A stretch of DNA of 64,000 nt. Source: Oceanobacter kriegii DSM 6294. Its GTDB lineage: Bacteria > Pseudomonadota > Gammaproteobacteria > Pseudomonadales > Oceanobacteraceae. Position numbers and translations under genes: made by a program. This document shows positions 38,701 through 47,340 of the stretch, piece after piece. Position 1 is the stretch's first letter. Every line of letters starts with the position of its first letter. Where the stretch lies: contig NZ_AUGV01000007.1 in assembly GCF_000422845.1 (NCBI RefSeq), positions 180,534 through 244,533 of the forward strand, written 5' to 3'. The notes beneath the pieces are model-generated. The model did no database searches and was not told the origin of the DNA. It saw only the letters and a program-made list of their open reading frames with translations.

Positions 38701-39530
38701 GCAAGCGCCTGCTTATGACGCTCACTGGCAGCGGCTTGCTTCTGCTGCGCCTGCTCCAGTTGCTGCCACCAGCTCAAACGGGCGTTAGTGGCCTCCAGCT
38801 GGTATTTTACTTCTGCGTACTGTTGCTGAACTTCGGTTAACTCTTTTTCATGGCCGACAATTTCGTACGCGGTCAGCAACTGCACTCCGTTGGCTTCGGC
38901 TTGCAGCTCTTTCAAACGGCTTTCAGATTGTTTGAAGGTTTCGTACACCCGTGCGGAAATCTGGCCGTAAATTTCGGTGCCGGTGAGTTCTTCCAGCAAC
39001 TCCGCCCGCTCGCTCTCTTTGGCATTCAGGAAGGCGGCAAACTGCCCCTGCGATAGCATCATCGAACGAGTAAAACGGGCAAAGTCGAGGCCGGTTATAT
39101 CAGCCATCAATGAAAGTTTTTGACTCAACTGGTTGGTTAAAACCTTACCTGTAAGATTTTGATCACCATCGAGAATTTCAGCCAGCTCAGCCGTTGCTTG
39201 CTGCAGCTTTCCGTCTACCTTGGTTCTTGCCCGACGCATGCTCCAGTGAGCGCGGTACATTTTACCTTTCACCTCAAAGTGCACTTCGGCCGAACACTCA
39301 GCGGTACCACGAGTCATGACCTCGTTATTATTTTTCGTAATCTCGCCCAGACGAGGCGTCTGGTGATACAGCGCCAAACAAATAGCATCCAGCAAAGTTG
39401 ATTTGCCCGCACCGGTCGGACCGGTAATGGCAAACAGGCCGTTATCCGCAAATGGAGGCTGGGTGAAATCGATCTTCCACTCACCCTTGAGGGAGTTCAG
39501 ATTCTTGAACTGCAGACTGAGGATTTTCAT
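35730..39530 (-). CDS. sbcC: SbcC nuclease ATPase subunit
   Basis: Large ATPase subunit of the SbcCD (Mre11-Rad50-like) complex that cleaves DNA hairpins and protein-blocked ends. The 1266-residue protein has Walker A GPTGAGKST at 37-45, two very long Gln-rich coiled coils, and the zinc-hook CPLC near residue 614 that joins two molecules. The C-terminal signature LSGGESFLVSLALALAL and Walker B DSLFLDEGFGTLD follow. It is longer than the roughly 1050 residues of enteric SbcC because of longer coiled coils. The stop of sbcD and its start overlap as ATGA. Confidence 0.96.
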   Translation of the reverse strand: MKILSLQFKNLNSLKGEWKIDFTQPPFADNGLFAITGPTGAGKSTLLDAICLALYHQTPRLGEITKNNNEVMTRGTAECSAEVHFEVKGKMYRAHWSMRRARTKVDGKLQQATAELAEILDGDQNLTGKVLTNQLSQKLSLMADITGLDFARFTRSMMLSQGQFAAFLNAKESERAELLEELTGTEIYGQISARVYETFKQSESRLKELQAEANGVQLLTAYEIVGHEKELTEVQQQYAEVKYQLEATNARLSWWQQLEQAQQKQAAASERHKQALAAMELAKDDLQRLAHSEPAEKLRSPHSLLADSRTQLNKLQQQLAEKQQQEEALKAGLQAAEADQVKCQGILQTTREQNQQQDQLINEQVIPLDNRIANHTEKRVEINNRLQELQSKHQAGVAEQAQLVETLKHHQQQLQSTEAYLQQHQADQSLERYLGQWQLLAKQIADHNLQLSGLAQKTTAIQQSVTQQQQAQNSQQGVLVQAQQALEEAQRQWRQVAQQLEDAVLSQGLNSGSGDVGAVDHLLEQQQRLQRQSGQLLTLKHLQRHWLQDQRELAEKQALGQQLQQQQTVLEQQRQQLRNDYKHLKELLETYRQLVSQDEQLSHYRAILQAEEACPLCGSYDHPALDHSMPANGQNSSDNIRKRDDAEQAFKAVEEQGKQIREQMESIGRQQQELNQRLADIGTEQATHVSQWQQNELVQAVQQTPLAIDDEAGLQAFEQRLAQQQQHCDNALNQLRQLQKQRDDLKAEFDAQKQQLTRLQAEAEVTANKLESSRQELVHRQQEQASIEQALVSLQQSFGEQVYEQGFEAPDLEQLGPWFEQKQQDSQQWLQHSKQKDELGRQIYELESQQKTAQQQLDAGAKQLQQSVSECTELEASLVQLQQQRQQLFGDQAVNAARTAMQQTFTEAEANYNKAQSAHQQLARKYSALSAELSSLQQSIDDIQKQVSEREIAWQAALQASPFESEEQVLAALLSEADVKELGDLKRRLDAELSQAQALLQNEEQALQTLQNHEQADDYRTQDQAATEAERQQLTEQQEQLSGRRGEINQTLLSDQQRRDSQQVLFEKIELQRRDYDDIQYLNSLIGSASGDKFRKFAQGLTLDHLVLLANNQLERLHGRYLLSRKNAVDGKGGAEGKSGADEKHASGLELSVVDTWQGDIERDTKTLSGGESFLVSLALALALSDLVSHKTSIDSLFLDEGFGTLDRETLDVALDALDNLNASGKMIGVISHIDAMKERIPVQLKVTKKSGLGISELASEFRVSS

Positions 39531-40870
39531 GCTTTTTGCTCCCCAGTCTGTCCATCTGAATCAGCATGGTTTTCGCCACCCGCAGGGCTGTGCTCATGCT
39601 CGATTTCTTCGACGATCTGGCGGAACTGCGTGCGCATACGCTCAAACCTGGCTTTTTCGTCATCGCCTTCAAACACCAGCTGTGACAGCCGTTGTTCAAA
39701 TACATCTTGCGGCGTCAGCTCGGCGAGGGTTTCCTGCTGCTGTTGACTCAAAGACGTTCGGCGATGATCACGCGCGCGTTTTAGCTGCAACACTTCTACC
39801 GGCAAACCCTCGGTAAGCGCCTGAACCCGCTGCGGCAAATCGGCCAGAAATTCCTGACTCTGAACTTCGATACTCAGCCAGGTGGTTTGAGCTTCTCCAT
39901 CAAACGCCTGTAACTGCTCTTCAATCGACGCCAAATCGCCTTTTAATACCGCCATTGGCTGAAAACGAGGCACTTCCAACAACTCGATTTTTGGCGATTC
40001 ACCGTCCGCACAGTCGTTTGCAAACGACACCTTCACCACCTGTTTGGGCGACTTCAGCTCGTCGAAGCTCAACGGAATCGGCGAGCCGGAATAACGAATG
40101 CATTCATTTTTGGCGACCACTTGCGGGCGGTGAATATGCCCGAGCGCAATATAATCAGCAGGCGGAAAACCACCGGCATCAAAACCGTCCAGCGTGCCAA
40201 TGTAGATATCGCGCACCGACTCGGTTTGCTTGACGCCTAAGGCGGTCAAATGGCCAGTGGCGATAATCGGCACCCGCTTCCCTGTTCGCTGTTCAATAAC
40301 GTCACGGCGCTCCATCGCCGGCTGATAAATATCGTGATACAAACGACTGATGGCTTCGCCCAATGCAATGCGCTTCTGGTCGCCCGACTCCCCCGCCGAA
40401 CTCATCAGTACATCGCGTGGCCGCACAAATGGGATGGCACAGACGATTGCACATACGTCCTCTTCAGGCTCCGACGCTTCATCTGCCCGCTCAGTGTTCT
40501 TTTTTGCACGAACCTCTAATACCTGATCAGACAAATCCTCGCTGTTTACCCCGGCAATCACATAGGTATTCAGGCACGCCAGCAATTGACGCGATTCATT
40601 CAGAGTCGACACCGAATCGTGATTGCCCCCCAACACCACCAGGGTGCAGTTCAGCTTGTTCAATTCAACAATAAAGCGGTTATACAACTCACGAGCGTAA
40701 CTTGGCGGCGCACCGGTATCGAACACATCACCGGCGACAATTACGGCATCAATGGCGTGGGCTTGCACCTGCACCAGCAGCCAACCAAGAAACTGCTGAT
40801 GCTCGGCCTTACGGCTCTGGGTGTAGAAGTTCTGGCCTAGATGCCAGTCGGAGGTATGGAGGAGGTTCAT
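39527..40870 (-). CDS. sbcD: SbcD nuclease subunit
   Basis: Mn2+-dependent exo/endonuclease of the SbcCD complex. Metallophosphatase motifs in order: DWHLGQNF near residue 8, IVAGDVFDTG near 45, LGGNHDSV near 80, ATGHLTALG and LGHIHRPQVV. The C-terminal 100 residues include LQLKRARDHRRTSLSQ and an acidic tail, the SbcC-binding region. At 447 residues it is somewhat longer than enteric SbcD. Translationally coupled to sbcC. Confidence 0.96.
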   Translation of the reverse strand: MNLLHTSDWHLGQNFYTQSRKAEHQQFLGWLLVQVQAHAIDAVIVAGDVFDTGAPPSYARELYNRFIVELNKLNCTLVVLGGNHDSVSTLNESRQLLACLNTYVIAGVNSEDLSDQVLEVRAKKNTERADEASEPEEDVCAIVCAIPFVRPRDVLMSSAGESGDQKRIALGEAISRLYHDIYQPAMERRDVIEQRTGKRVPIIATGHLTALGVKQTESVRDIYIGTLDGFDAGGFPPADYIALGHIHRPQVVAKNECIRYSGSPIPLSFDELKSPKQVVKVSFANDCADGESPKIELLEVPRFQPMAVLKGDLASIEEQLQAFDGEAQTTWLSIEVQSQEFLADLPQRVQALTEGLPVEVLQLKRARDHRRTSLSQQQQETLAELTPQDVFEQRLSQLVFEGDDEKARFERMRTQFRQIVEEIEHEHSPAGGENHADSDGQTGEQKA

Positions 40871-40943
40871 TCAGTTAGAGCCAGGCTTCGTTTGTACGAC
40901 GCCAGATGATAACAGGGATTGCCAATGACACCTTAAGTGGCAT

Positions 40944-42152
40944 TTATTGACTCATAACGGCAACCCGCAAACAGCGCTCATAGTTCTTATGGTCTATATC
41001 ACCTGGGCATGCATAACCGCGCTCAAACACGATATTCGATTGATCAGAAAGCCCAGAGCGCTCGCTGTACAGTTGATTGAATACATCAATTTTGGCTTTA
41101 AGATTTATCAGCAACCGAACAGTCGAATATTCAGAACGTGCTACCCCTTGCAAGACGGTCCCAACAGGATTGCGTATCCAGTGTTCTTCCAGAGAGGGTA
41201 GCCTTTCGACGGCAAGGTCGTACTGCGCAGGCGTCAGCATGGTAAGCCTGGATATGGCCTCAAGCCAAGGAAGCTCGGCATTGATAGTCATGTGGGGTTT
41301 GAAAAGCATCCGCCCCTGCCACCCCGGCAATTCACCACCTATCTCCAACAAATCAGGATGTCGATCCAGATCCTTAAGCAAGTTGTACAACATGGTGAGT
41401 TCACGGGCCAATGCTACTCGTATATCGGTTTCATTCTGAGACAGTGAAGTTATCGCGCTGCTGGCTAATGACTCCCGATGGAGGATAAGGCTCCTGAGAT
41501 CGAGTAAATCAGTAATCAGGACCGTATAAGCGGCGACACCGATCAAAGTGTCCTGATCACTCATCATCTGTCGAAGCTGCACTATACGCTGGCTAATCGT
41601 ATCCAACGCTTGCCGTGCATCCCCTTGGAGGTAAAGAGCTACAGCCTGCAATAGCTCCAGTCGCTCCGCTCTGACTAAATAAGAGTATTGTGCAATATAG
41701 GCGTCAGAGCCAGGTTTACTCATGGTATTGAATTCACCAAAAGCCAGAAATCGGTTATTGCGCACAATCAGCCACTGATTTGACATTATCAAATGTCGGA
41801 TTTCGGCGACGTCCAGATCAAATAGATAGGCCACACATTCAGTTTGTTTAAAGCTGCAAAACGCCTCCCCATCTGGTGGTTTTTTAGGCAGCAAGGTTTT
41901 TCGTTCATGCTGTCGACGCTCAACATCCATATCCCCTTGCTGGTGCACTTCCAGCACTTTCTTGCCAACAACTGCTGGATCTTGCCCTTCAGCAGCCCCC
42001 ATACCTAGCAGATATAAATAGGAGGGGCTGTAAGCATCGGCATCGACCAGAGAGAGCCATCGCTTGACCTCAGGGTCCAGCGGGTCATCCTGTTGACTAA
42101 ACCAAGCACCGAATAACACCAGAGCAATAGCAGCCGTAATCCATATTTTCAT
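40944..42152 (-). CDS. Unrecognised secreted or membrane-anchored protein
   Basis: From MKIWITAAIALVLFGAWFSQ (preceded by GGAAGACACA) the product has 402 residues. An N-terminal hydrophobic segment could be a signal peptide or a single anchor. The rest is helical with many leucines and no catalytic motif I can name. Cysteine pairs appear in CSFKQTECVAY and at the end (YACPG, YERCLR). A frame seven codons longer is open but has no ribosome site. Base composition is more AT-rich than the flanking sbcD. It lies in an accessory stretch with two other unrecognised genes. I assign no function. Confidence 0.65.
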   Translation of the reverse strand: MKIWITAAIALVLFGAWFSQQDDPLDPEVKRWLSLVDADAYSPSYLYLLGMGAAEGQDPAVVGKKVLEVHQQGDMDVERRQHERKTLLPKKPPDGEAFCSFKQTECVAYLFDLDVAEIRHLIMSNQWLIVRNNRFLAFGEFNTMSKPGSDAYIAQYSYLVRAERLELLQAVALYLQGDARQALDTISQRIVQLRQMMSDQDTLIGVAAYTVLITDLLDLRSLILHRESLASSAITSLSQNETDIRVALARELTMLYNLLKDLDRHPDLLEIGGELPGWQGRMLFKPHMTINAELPWLEAISRLTMLTPAQYDLAVERLPSLEEHWIRNPVGTVLQGVARSEYSTVRLLINLKAKIDVFNQLYSERSGLSDQSNIVFERGYACPGDIDHKNYERCLRVAVMSQ

Positions 42153-42319
42153 TGTGTCTTCCGATGGGGCCATATGAGTAATTCGTCACAGCGTCAATCC
42201 ATTCTTTAGATTGGCTGTACCTTTAGAGTTGAATCGCGCCTTGCAACCTTAGAAAGTATATAGAATCAGGATCAATGAATGGATTAACAGGATATCTAGC
42301 TGGAGCCAGGCAAACTACC

Positions 42320-42664
42320 ATGACCGAACCTGAACCCACACCCGAATCCCGCCTGCCAATCTGGCAAGCGTTATCAGAATTATTTCTGGATACAGAACAG
42401 GATGAACAAACCTGGGCAACCATCGCCCAAACACTTAAGCGATACTACATAGGCGCTGACGAGGCTGAGGCTATTTTATGGAATGAGGTGTACCCGGTGT
42501 TGAATTCCAACCTGATGAGCATTACTGGTGAATGGGCCGGCTGGAGCGATAACTGGTTGCGTGAAAATCTTGCCATCCGTCCGCACACTCGTTCGAAGCC
42601 ACGCTTCAGCATAGTCGCACGCATGGTGGCAAAAGACTGGCAAAGAGTGTTGGCTCATTATTAA
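42320..42664 (+). CDS. Small conserved hypothetical protein (DUF7079-like)
   Basis: About 114 residues from MTEPEPTP; an in-frame ATG 45 bp upstream is an alternative start. The body reads RLPIWQALSELFLDTEQDEQ, then IGADEAEAILWNEVYPVLNSNL and GEWAGWSDNWLREN. I recall a family of uncharacterised small proteins with the same ALSxLFLDTE and GEWAGF blocks, catalogued as DUF7079, but this is from memory. The function is unknown. It has no signal or membrane segment. It is convergent with the downstream secreted protein gene, with six bases between the stops. Confidence 0.7.
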   Translation: MTEPEPTPESRLPIWQALSELFLDTEQDEQTWATIAQTLKRYYIGADEAEAILWNEVYPVLNSNLMSITGEWAGWSDNWLRENLAIRPHTRSKPRFSIVARMVAKDWQRVLAHY

Positions 42665-42670
42665 CGACTG

Positions 42671-43099
42671 CTAGTCGTTGTGAATAAACGGCCCAACACA
42701 GCCCAGCAAGGCATCATCAAAGCAGAAGCTAAAACGTTTAGGACTCTCCTGGAAGCGCATCAGTAGCTGCACAGTGTCGCCCGTCATTACGCTGGTATCT
42801 CCTGAGCAATCCGGCTTGCCGTTGTCTGAAATCACTGTGTCAGTAATGAGATAGAGTCCTTGTTGGGGACGCAAGGCTCGCAGCTGGTATCGGGCTTTTA
42901 CAACTTCCTGATTGGCCGTCACGGTACGTATACCGTCAGCGCTGAAATGATAGGTTTCTTCACAGCCATTGCTGTCGAAGGTCCAGGAGCCTATCACCGG
43001 TGACTGTACGGAAGAGTTTGATTTGGCAGCCAAAGACTCGGGGATTTGAGCAACCGTTAGAACGCATGCAATAGCTGACAGCGCAGCTCGATAAAACAT
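42671..43099 (-). CDS. Small secreted protein of unknown function
   Basis: A 142-residue precursor with a signal peptide (MFYRAALSAIACVLTVA, probable cleavage after ESLA). The mature part starts with a lipocalin-like WTFDSNGCEETYHFSADG stretch and contains four or five cysteines (NGCEE, PDCSGD, FCFDD, LGCVG) that could form disulfides. The pattern of short beta strands suggests a small beta barrel, but I do not recognise the family. A single gene between the DUF7079-like gene and the transglycosylase. Confidence 0.65.
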   Translation of the reverse strand: MFYRAALSAIACVLTVAQIPESLAAKSNSSVQSPVIGSWTFDSNGCEETYHFSADGIRTVTANQEVVKARYQLRALRPQQGLYLITDTVISDNGKPDCSGDTSVMTGDTVQLLMRFQESPKRFSFCFDDALLGCVGPFIHND

Positions 43100-43248
43100 A
43101 TGTGTTTACTTCCTTTTATACGGTCTGATTGGACAGCCAGTCCAGCCCCTTGTCAGCGAAATCGAATAGCTGTTGAGTGTAACCATCAGCAATAACGCAG
43201 AGAACAGTTATTGGTTTAACCTTCAGAAGTTGGTTCTGAACCACCCCA

Positions 43249-45267
43249 TCAATTCACCGCATCCTGTTCTTGCGGGTTGCTGTCAAACTGGTACGCCAGC
43301 ATCAGACGTTCACTAGGCGACAGCATGGCAACTTCCTGCCCTGCCCGCTGGGCGTAGATAACCCGAAATGCCAGCACGTTCTGAACATAGGTGCGGGTTT
43401 CGCTGTAGGGGATGGTTTCAATCCAGGCGTCCAGAGGCAGGTGACCTCGTTCTTTCAACCAGCCATCTACCCTGCGCGGGCCTGCATTGTAGGCTGCGCT
43501 GGCATAGGCACGATTGCGGTCGAAGCGTTCGTACATTTCAGCCAGATAGGCGGTTCCCAATGCAATATTGGTTTCTGGCTCGAACAGCGCCTGTATATTC
43601 TTGAAGTCGATGCCGTACTTTTTGGCAGTGTGCTTCGCGGTGGACGGCATTAACTGCATCAGGCCACGAGCACCAACCGGAGAAACCGCAGCGGTTTTGA
43701 AGGCACTTTCCTGACGGGCAATGGCCGTTGCCCAAATGGTGTCGATTTCGTTCTGTTCAGCGGCTTGACCAAACACATCAGCGAATTCTGCCGGGAAGCG
43801 AGCATCAAGGTAATTCCACTGCCCCTGACGTATGGCGTCCATGATGGCTCGATGGTGCCAACCCCATTCTGACGAAAGCGCCGCCAGTTGTTGCCGCTGG
43901 GTTGCGTCAAAGCTGGCGCGAGCAGAATTCCATTCGCGCTGGGCGTCTGTTTTTCGATCCAGTTGCAGCAGCAATTTTGCCCGTACAATGGCCGGATTTT
44001 TTTCAATCACGGCCAATGCTGCTTCATCCAGCGAAGGCTGTTCGTTGTTCAGGTCGTACGGCAGTTTTTGCTGTGCAGCGGCAAGAAAACCATAGAAAGA
44101 CCGGTTGCCCGCCAGGGTTTCCCAAATCTGTTGAATCGCCTCGTCTTGAACACTGTCTGACGACAGGTTTTGAGCCGCCGTCGCGTACCAGTACTGCCAC
44201 CGGTCGGACTTTCTGAGGTCTGCCGGTAAACGAGCAATCAGCTCTTGTAACTTTACCCAGTCGATGGATTCCGCACCCAACACCTGACGCAAGCGGGCTT
44301 CCGTCAGTTCACCGTATTGATAATCCGGGTCCAGCCGTTGCAACAGATCGGCAGATTCTGATTCGGTTTTTAACGCAAGCCGCTTACCGATGTAGGCATC
44401 CAGTCCCTTTACAAGAGAGCTATTCGCTTCCAGTCGGCCGCGATATGCCAGCCAGCGCTCAGCCGTTGTGTCAGCACTTTTCCGTGCCAGCGACTGGAAA
44501 GAACGTTTAATCAGAGCCGCTTGTGCCTTTTCGGGGAACGAGGTGATATCAGCACCCGGTACCAGCTTGGGGTTACGACGCAAGGTTTCATATTTCTTTG
44601 CCAACGCCGTGGCATCAGAAGACATAAAGCGGTGTAAGTAGCGAGCAAGCTGCATATTGCCGGCAGTCGCTGCCAGCCAGTAGCGCTGCTCTGCTCGCTC
44701 CTGGGTCAGGTTGCCGTTGGCGATCCAGCGGTCGAACACGCCATCACAGGCATCCGGTTGAGATTTCCCAACCGTCCAGAGCTCAGCTGTCAGCTGGTTG
44801 GCTTCATCCTGTTTGCCAGTGGCCATGTAGGCCCGGGCAAGATCACAACGGGTTTCTGTTACATTGAGCGGCAAACGTTGGTAGGCAACAACCCAGTGGT
44901 CCCAGCTCTGCTGGCTGGCCAGTGCATCCAGCCAATTTCGCTGTAATTTCCCCCTCTTGGGAAACAATCGATATTGATCAAGAAAGCGGTTGATGTCCTG
45001 CTGATCAACCATTTTTGGAAATCGCTGATACAGCTGGTATTGCAGATAGGGATACAGCGGATTGTCTTTCTGCTCCAGAACCAGGCTGGCGGCCCGGCCG
45101 TAAGGCGCAGTTTTAATGAGCGCCTCGGTCCGTTCAAACGCATGATGAGCAGGCAAAGGTTCGTTTTCCAGCGCACGTCCTGTGGCATTTGGATCACCGC
45201 CTGCTGCGGTAGAGAGCTGACTGAATAGCAGCATCAGCAAGCTCGATGTAAGTGTGACAACTTTCAT
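43249..45267 (-). CDS. slt: Soluble lytic murein transglycosylase (Slt70-like)
   Basis: Periplasmic enzyme that cleaves the MurNAc-GlcNAc bond and leaves a 1,6-anhydro end. The 672-residue precursor has a signal peptide (MKVVTLTSSLLMLLFSQLSTAAG). A long helical superhelix domain runs to about residue 480. The catalytic domain follows, with ATAIARQESAFKTAAVSPVG (catalytic Glu near residue 516), ARGLMQLMPSTAK, and the typical NIALGTAYLAEMYERF and ASAAYNAGPRRV. Superhelix plus C-terminal SLT matches Slt70 rather than MltC/E. It is normally followed by trpR in enterics; here it is alone. Confidence 0.93.
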   Translation of the reverse strand: MKVVTLTSSLLMLLFSQLSTAAGGDPNATGRALENEPLPAHHAFERTEALIKTAPYGRAASLVLEQKDNPLYPYLQYQLYQRFPKMVDQQDINRFLDQYRLFPKRGKLQRNWLDALASQQSWDHWVVAYQRLPLNVTETRCDLARAYMATGKQDEANQLTAELWTVGKSQPDACDGVFDRWIANGNLTQERAEQRYWLAATAGNMQLARYLHRFMSSDATALAKKYETLRRNPKLVPGADITSFPEKAQAALIKRSFQSLARKSADTTAERWLAYRGRLEANSSLVKGLDAYIGKRLALKTESESADLLQRLDPDYQYGELTEARLRQVLGAESIDWVKLQELIARLPADLRKSDRWQYWYATAAQNLSSDSVQDEAIQQIWETLAGNRSFYGFLAAAQQKLPYDLNNEQPSLDEAALAVIEKNPAIVRAKLLLQLDRKTDAQREWNSARASFDATQRQQLAALSSEWGWHHRAIMDAIRQGQWNYLDARFPAEFADVFGQAAEQNEIDTIWATAIARQESAFKTAAVSPVGARGLMQLMPSTAKHTAKKYGIDFKNIQALFEPETNIALGTAYLAEMYERFDRNRAYASAAYNAGPRRVDGWLKERGHLPLDAWIETIPYSETRTYVQNVLAFRVIYAQRAGQEVAMLSPSERLMLAYQFDSNPQEQDAVN

Positions 45268-45342
45268 GTTCTTAACTGGATTTAACGAGTGATTACAAAA
45301 TCCTCGACCATAGAATGGCTCAGGTCAACATTTCAGGTGTAA

Positions 45343-45622
45343 AGGGGACATCTATTTAATCCTGCACGGCTCTGCGCGAGTGTTGCCGTTGTTCAGTGCA
45401 AGGCGACGAATGCAGCGAAATGACGAACCTGTCCGGTCGAGTCTTTTCAAGTTCGTCAACACAGCACTGGGCGGCGGCAACCCGCGCCCTGCGGGGGCTG
45501 CCGGATGATCTCGACTCTGTGTCGCCGACTTTTGACTTGACCCGTCAGGCCTGCAACTCGGCTTCGTGATTCGAAACCATCCGGCAGCCCAGAGTGAGCA
45601 CCGGATTAAATAGATGTCCCCT
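45343..45622. mobile_element. 280-bp MITE-like element with 20-bp terminal inverted repeats
   Basis: AGGGGACATCTATTTAATCC at the left end is repeated exactly in inverted form at the right end (45603-45622). The interior codes for nothing convincing and resembles the diverged segment at 7049-7243. It lies between slt and the VF530 gene. The terminal sequence recalls ends I associate with short palindromic elements near RAYT/IS200-like transposases, but no transposase is inside it. It therefore looks non-autonomous. Target-site duplication was not identified. Confidence 0.8.
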
Positions 45623-45672
45623 ATAGTGTGCAGTTATGAAGCGAAGGACACGCTTTGCCATCAATATGTAAA

Positions 45673-45888
45673 TCAGAAAAAGGTTTTTATGTACAAGGCC
45701 TCGACCTTGTCACGCGCCCACTGGGTTTTGCGCAAGAACTTCAGCGATGATTTGATGGACGGGTCACTGGAGAAACAGTTAACGCGTATGCGACTGTGCA
45801 GCCCTTCCCAGCCATAATGATCCACCAGCTGAGTCAGAATCTTTTCCAAAGTAAGGCCGTGGAGCGGATTGTTGGGTTGGTTTTCCAT
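45673..45888 (-). CDS. VF530 family small DNA-binding protein
   Basis: A 71-residue protein that reads along its whole length like the VF530/DUF2132 family: [34 protein letters not shown] and [19 protein letters not shown]. The family's structure is a small helical fold suggested to bind DNA; its biological role is not known. It is a single gene between the inverted-repeat element and the hemerythrin-like gene. Confidence 0.88.
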   Translation of the reverse strand: MENQPNNPLHGLTLEKILTQLVDHYGWEGLHSRIRVNCFSSDPSIKSSLKFLRKTQWARDKVEALYIKTFF

Positions 45889-45977
45889 AGAGAATACGCC
45901 GTCATTAAAACGGCGTATTCTGAATGAAATCCCTTTGTAGTGACAGTCCTGGCTTGGCTTGGTGCATTGGAGCTCGA

Positions 45978-46370
45978 CTAGGTTTCAGGCACTGCTACAC
46001 GCTGATACTCGTGAAAATATCGGGCCAACCATTGGCTGAACTCTCCCATTAACGCATATCGAGCTTGACCGCAGCGCTCGGCGGTAGCGTTCTCAACGCA
46101 CCCGGACAATATGCCAAGTGCTGTTTGATGTTCGCGAAAATGCCGCTCCACACGCGGGGTGTCGTAGGCTGTAAACACGGCCTCTTCTTCGAAAAACTGA
46201 AGCTGATAATGCTCCAATAACTTATTCAGCAAGACTGGTAGCTGCTCGTCCGTCGCCTGAATGGTCTCTTTCAACAGCAGTAGTCCCTTCTGAAAATCCT
46301 GATCGAGCTGGGAGATCCCGGTTCGATACTTCTCGTCAAAATCTGCAATCAGTGTATTTATCGTTATCAT
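45978..46370 (-). CDS. Hemerythrin-like protein
   Basis: A 130-residue four-helix protein from [26 protein letters not shown]. The iron-ligand pattern of bacteriohemerythrin is partly kept: [15 protein letters not shown] (His and Glu), [11 protein letters not shown] (two His), and [10 protein letters not shown] at the C-terminus. The first His of the family (ID..H) appears as Gln in LDQDFQK, so the di-iron site may be altered. A longer frame upstream is open but lacks any ribosome site and crosses a hairpin. A role in O2 or redox sensing is plausible but unproven. Confidence 0.6.
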   Translation of the reverse strand: MITINTLIADFDEKYRTGISQLDQDFQKGLLLLKETIQATDEQLPVLLNKLLEHYQLQFFEEEAVFTAYDTPRVERHFREHQTALGILSGCVENATAERCGQARYALMGEFSQWLARYFHEYQRVAVPET

Positions 46371-46689
46371 GGCCTGAATGTCCGTATCGCGGTTATGAGG
46401 AATAACCACGATGCGGGAAGACTTGCCAAGAGGTATTGACCCAAGCCTACCACCCAGCCGGTTTTTCAAAACTTTCTTTGATTTTACAGATGCGTCCGTT
46501 AATAAATAAGGACAAAAAGCAATATTAGTAGGTAGTGAATATCTATTACTACAAGAGCAATGTGTCGTTTCAGGCCTGCCATAGGCCTTGAAAACGACAC
46601 AATCAGTTGAAAATACAACCAGACAGCTTCTAACGCTCCACTCTAAGGCTCTTGCCAAAGAATGCATTACTGCTGGTTGTCTTCAATCG
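46371..46689. other. Intergenic region before the hemerythrin-like gene
   Basis: About 320 bp, AT-rich, holding the hairpin listed separately and presumably the promoter of the hemerythrin-like gene. A long open frame crosses it but shows no ribosome site. Confidence 0.5.
46562..46600. repeat. Long hairpin downstream of the lipoprotein pair
   Basis: GTGTCGTTT pairs with AAACGACAC, with an inner AGGCCT/AGGCCT stem around GCCAT. It is the right position to end the minus-strand lipoprotein transcript, but no T run follows. Confidence 0.65.
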
Positions 46690-47340
46690 CTACAAGCCAC
46701 TGTCATCAAGGACTTCATCCAGATTTTTCAAAAAATCTTCAAACGCTCTTTTATATGCCAATTCCCAGTTTGCATTACTAGCGATCTGTCCCTTGTTGAT
46801 GCCGTAACCAGTCACATCAAATTTTTCTTCACCGCCAGAATGCTCAAAGTCAATCGAGCATTGAAGCTCCGATTCGAAGCTCACCGACGCGAACCCCGGG
46901 GAAAACCAAGCCCAGAATTTACTAGTATCTATGGAAATCTGATTTTCAGCATTTTCATCATCAACTACTACGTATCCACGGCTTTCAAGACCCTTTGCGA
47001 CCAGCTCTTTCATTTTATCCTGAACTGTTACACCTTCAGGCAAAGCAACATCCCCCATAGCTGCGCCAAAACCATTTCGCTGCCGTCCAATTAAAGTAGC
47101 CAACTGATCCTTCGAAGTACTACTCAAATTGCCATCGACAGATGGTGTAGACGGGGATCTTGGCTTTTGTTCAAACACACGACTATCCGTCACGCTGGCA
47201 ATATAGATTTCTCCGGATGCATTCTTCTCCATGCTTAAGTCCGGTATTTCCATATTCTCCAAGGTTCGAGTCCCAGTAACACAACCGGTCAGAACGAAAC
47301 TCGCCATTATAAGCATGGCCATCGATTTCAAACTTTTCAT
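46690..47340 (-). CDS. Lipoprotein of unknown function (YajG-like)
   Basis: A 216-residue precursor with lipobox FVLTGC at residues 15-20. The mature part resembles the YajG-type outer-membrane lipoproteins in layout: an early IYIASVTDSRVFEQ strand, then a helix VTVQDKMKELVAKGLESRGYVVV and the C-terminal helix YKRAFEDFLKNLDEV. The family is uncharacterised. Start ATG overlaps the stop of the upstream small gene as ATGA. Codon use is more AT-rich than in the core genes nearby, which suggests acquisition. Confidence 0.7.
   Translation of the reverse strand: MKSLKSMAMLIMASFVLTGCVTGTRTLENMEIPDLSMEKNASGEIYIASVTDSRVFEQKPRSPSTPSVDGNLSSTSKDQLATLIGRQRNGFGAAMGDVALPEGVTVQDKMKELVAKGLESRGYVVVDDENAENQISIDTSKFWAWFSPGFASVSFESELQCSIDFEHSGGEEKFDVTGYGINKGQIASNANWELAYKRAFEDFLKNLDEVLDDSGL

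Noticed and set aside
46371..46667. A 99-codon N-terminal extension of the hemerythrin-like gene
   Set aside because: It has no ribosome site, crosses the GTGTCG hairpin, and has a composition unlike the conserved domain.
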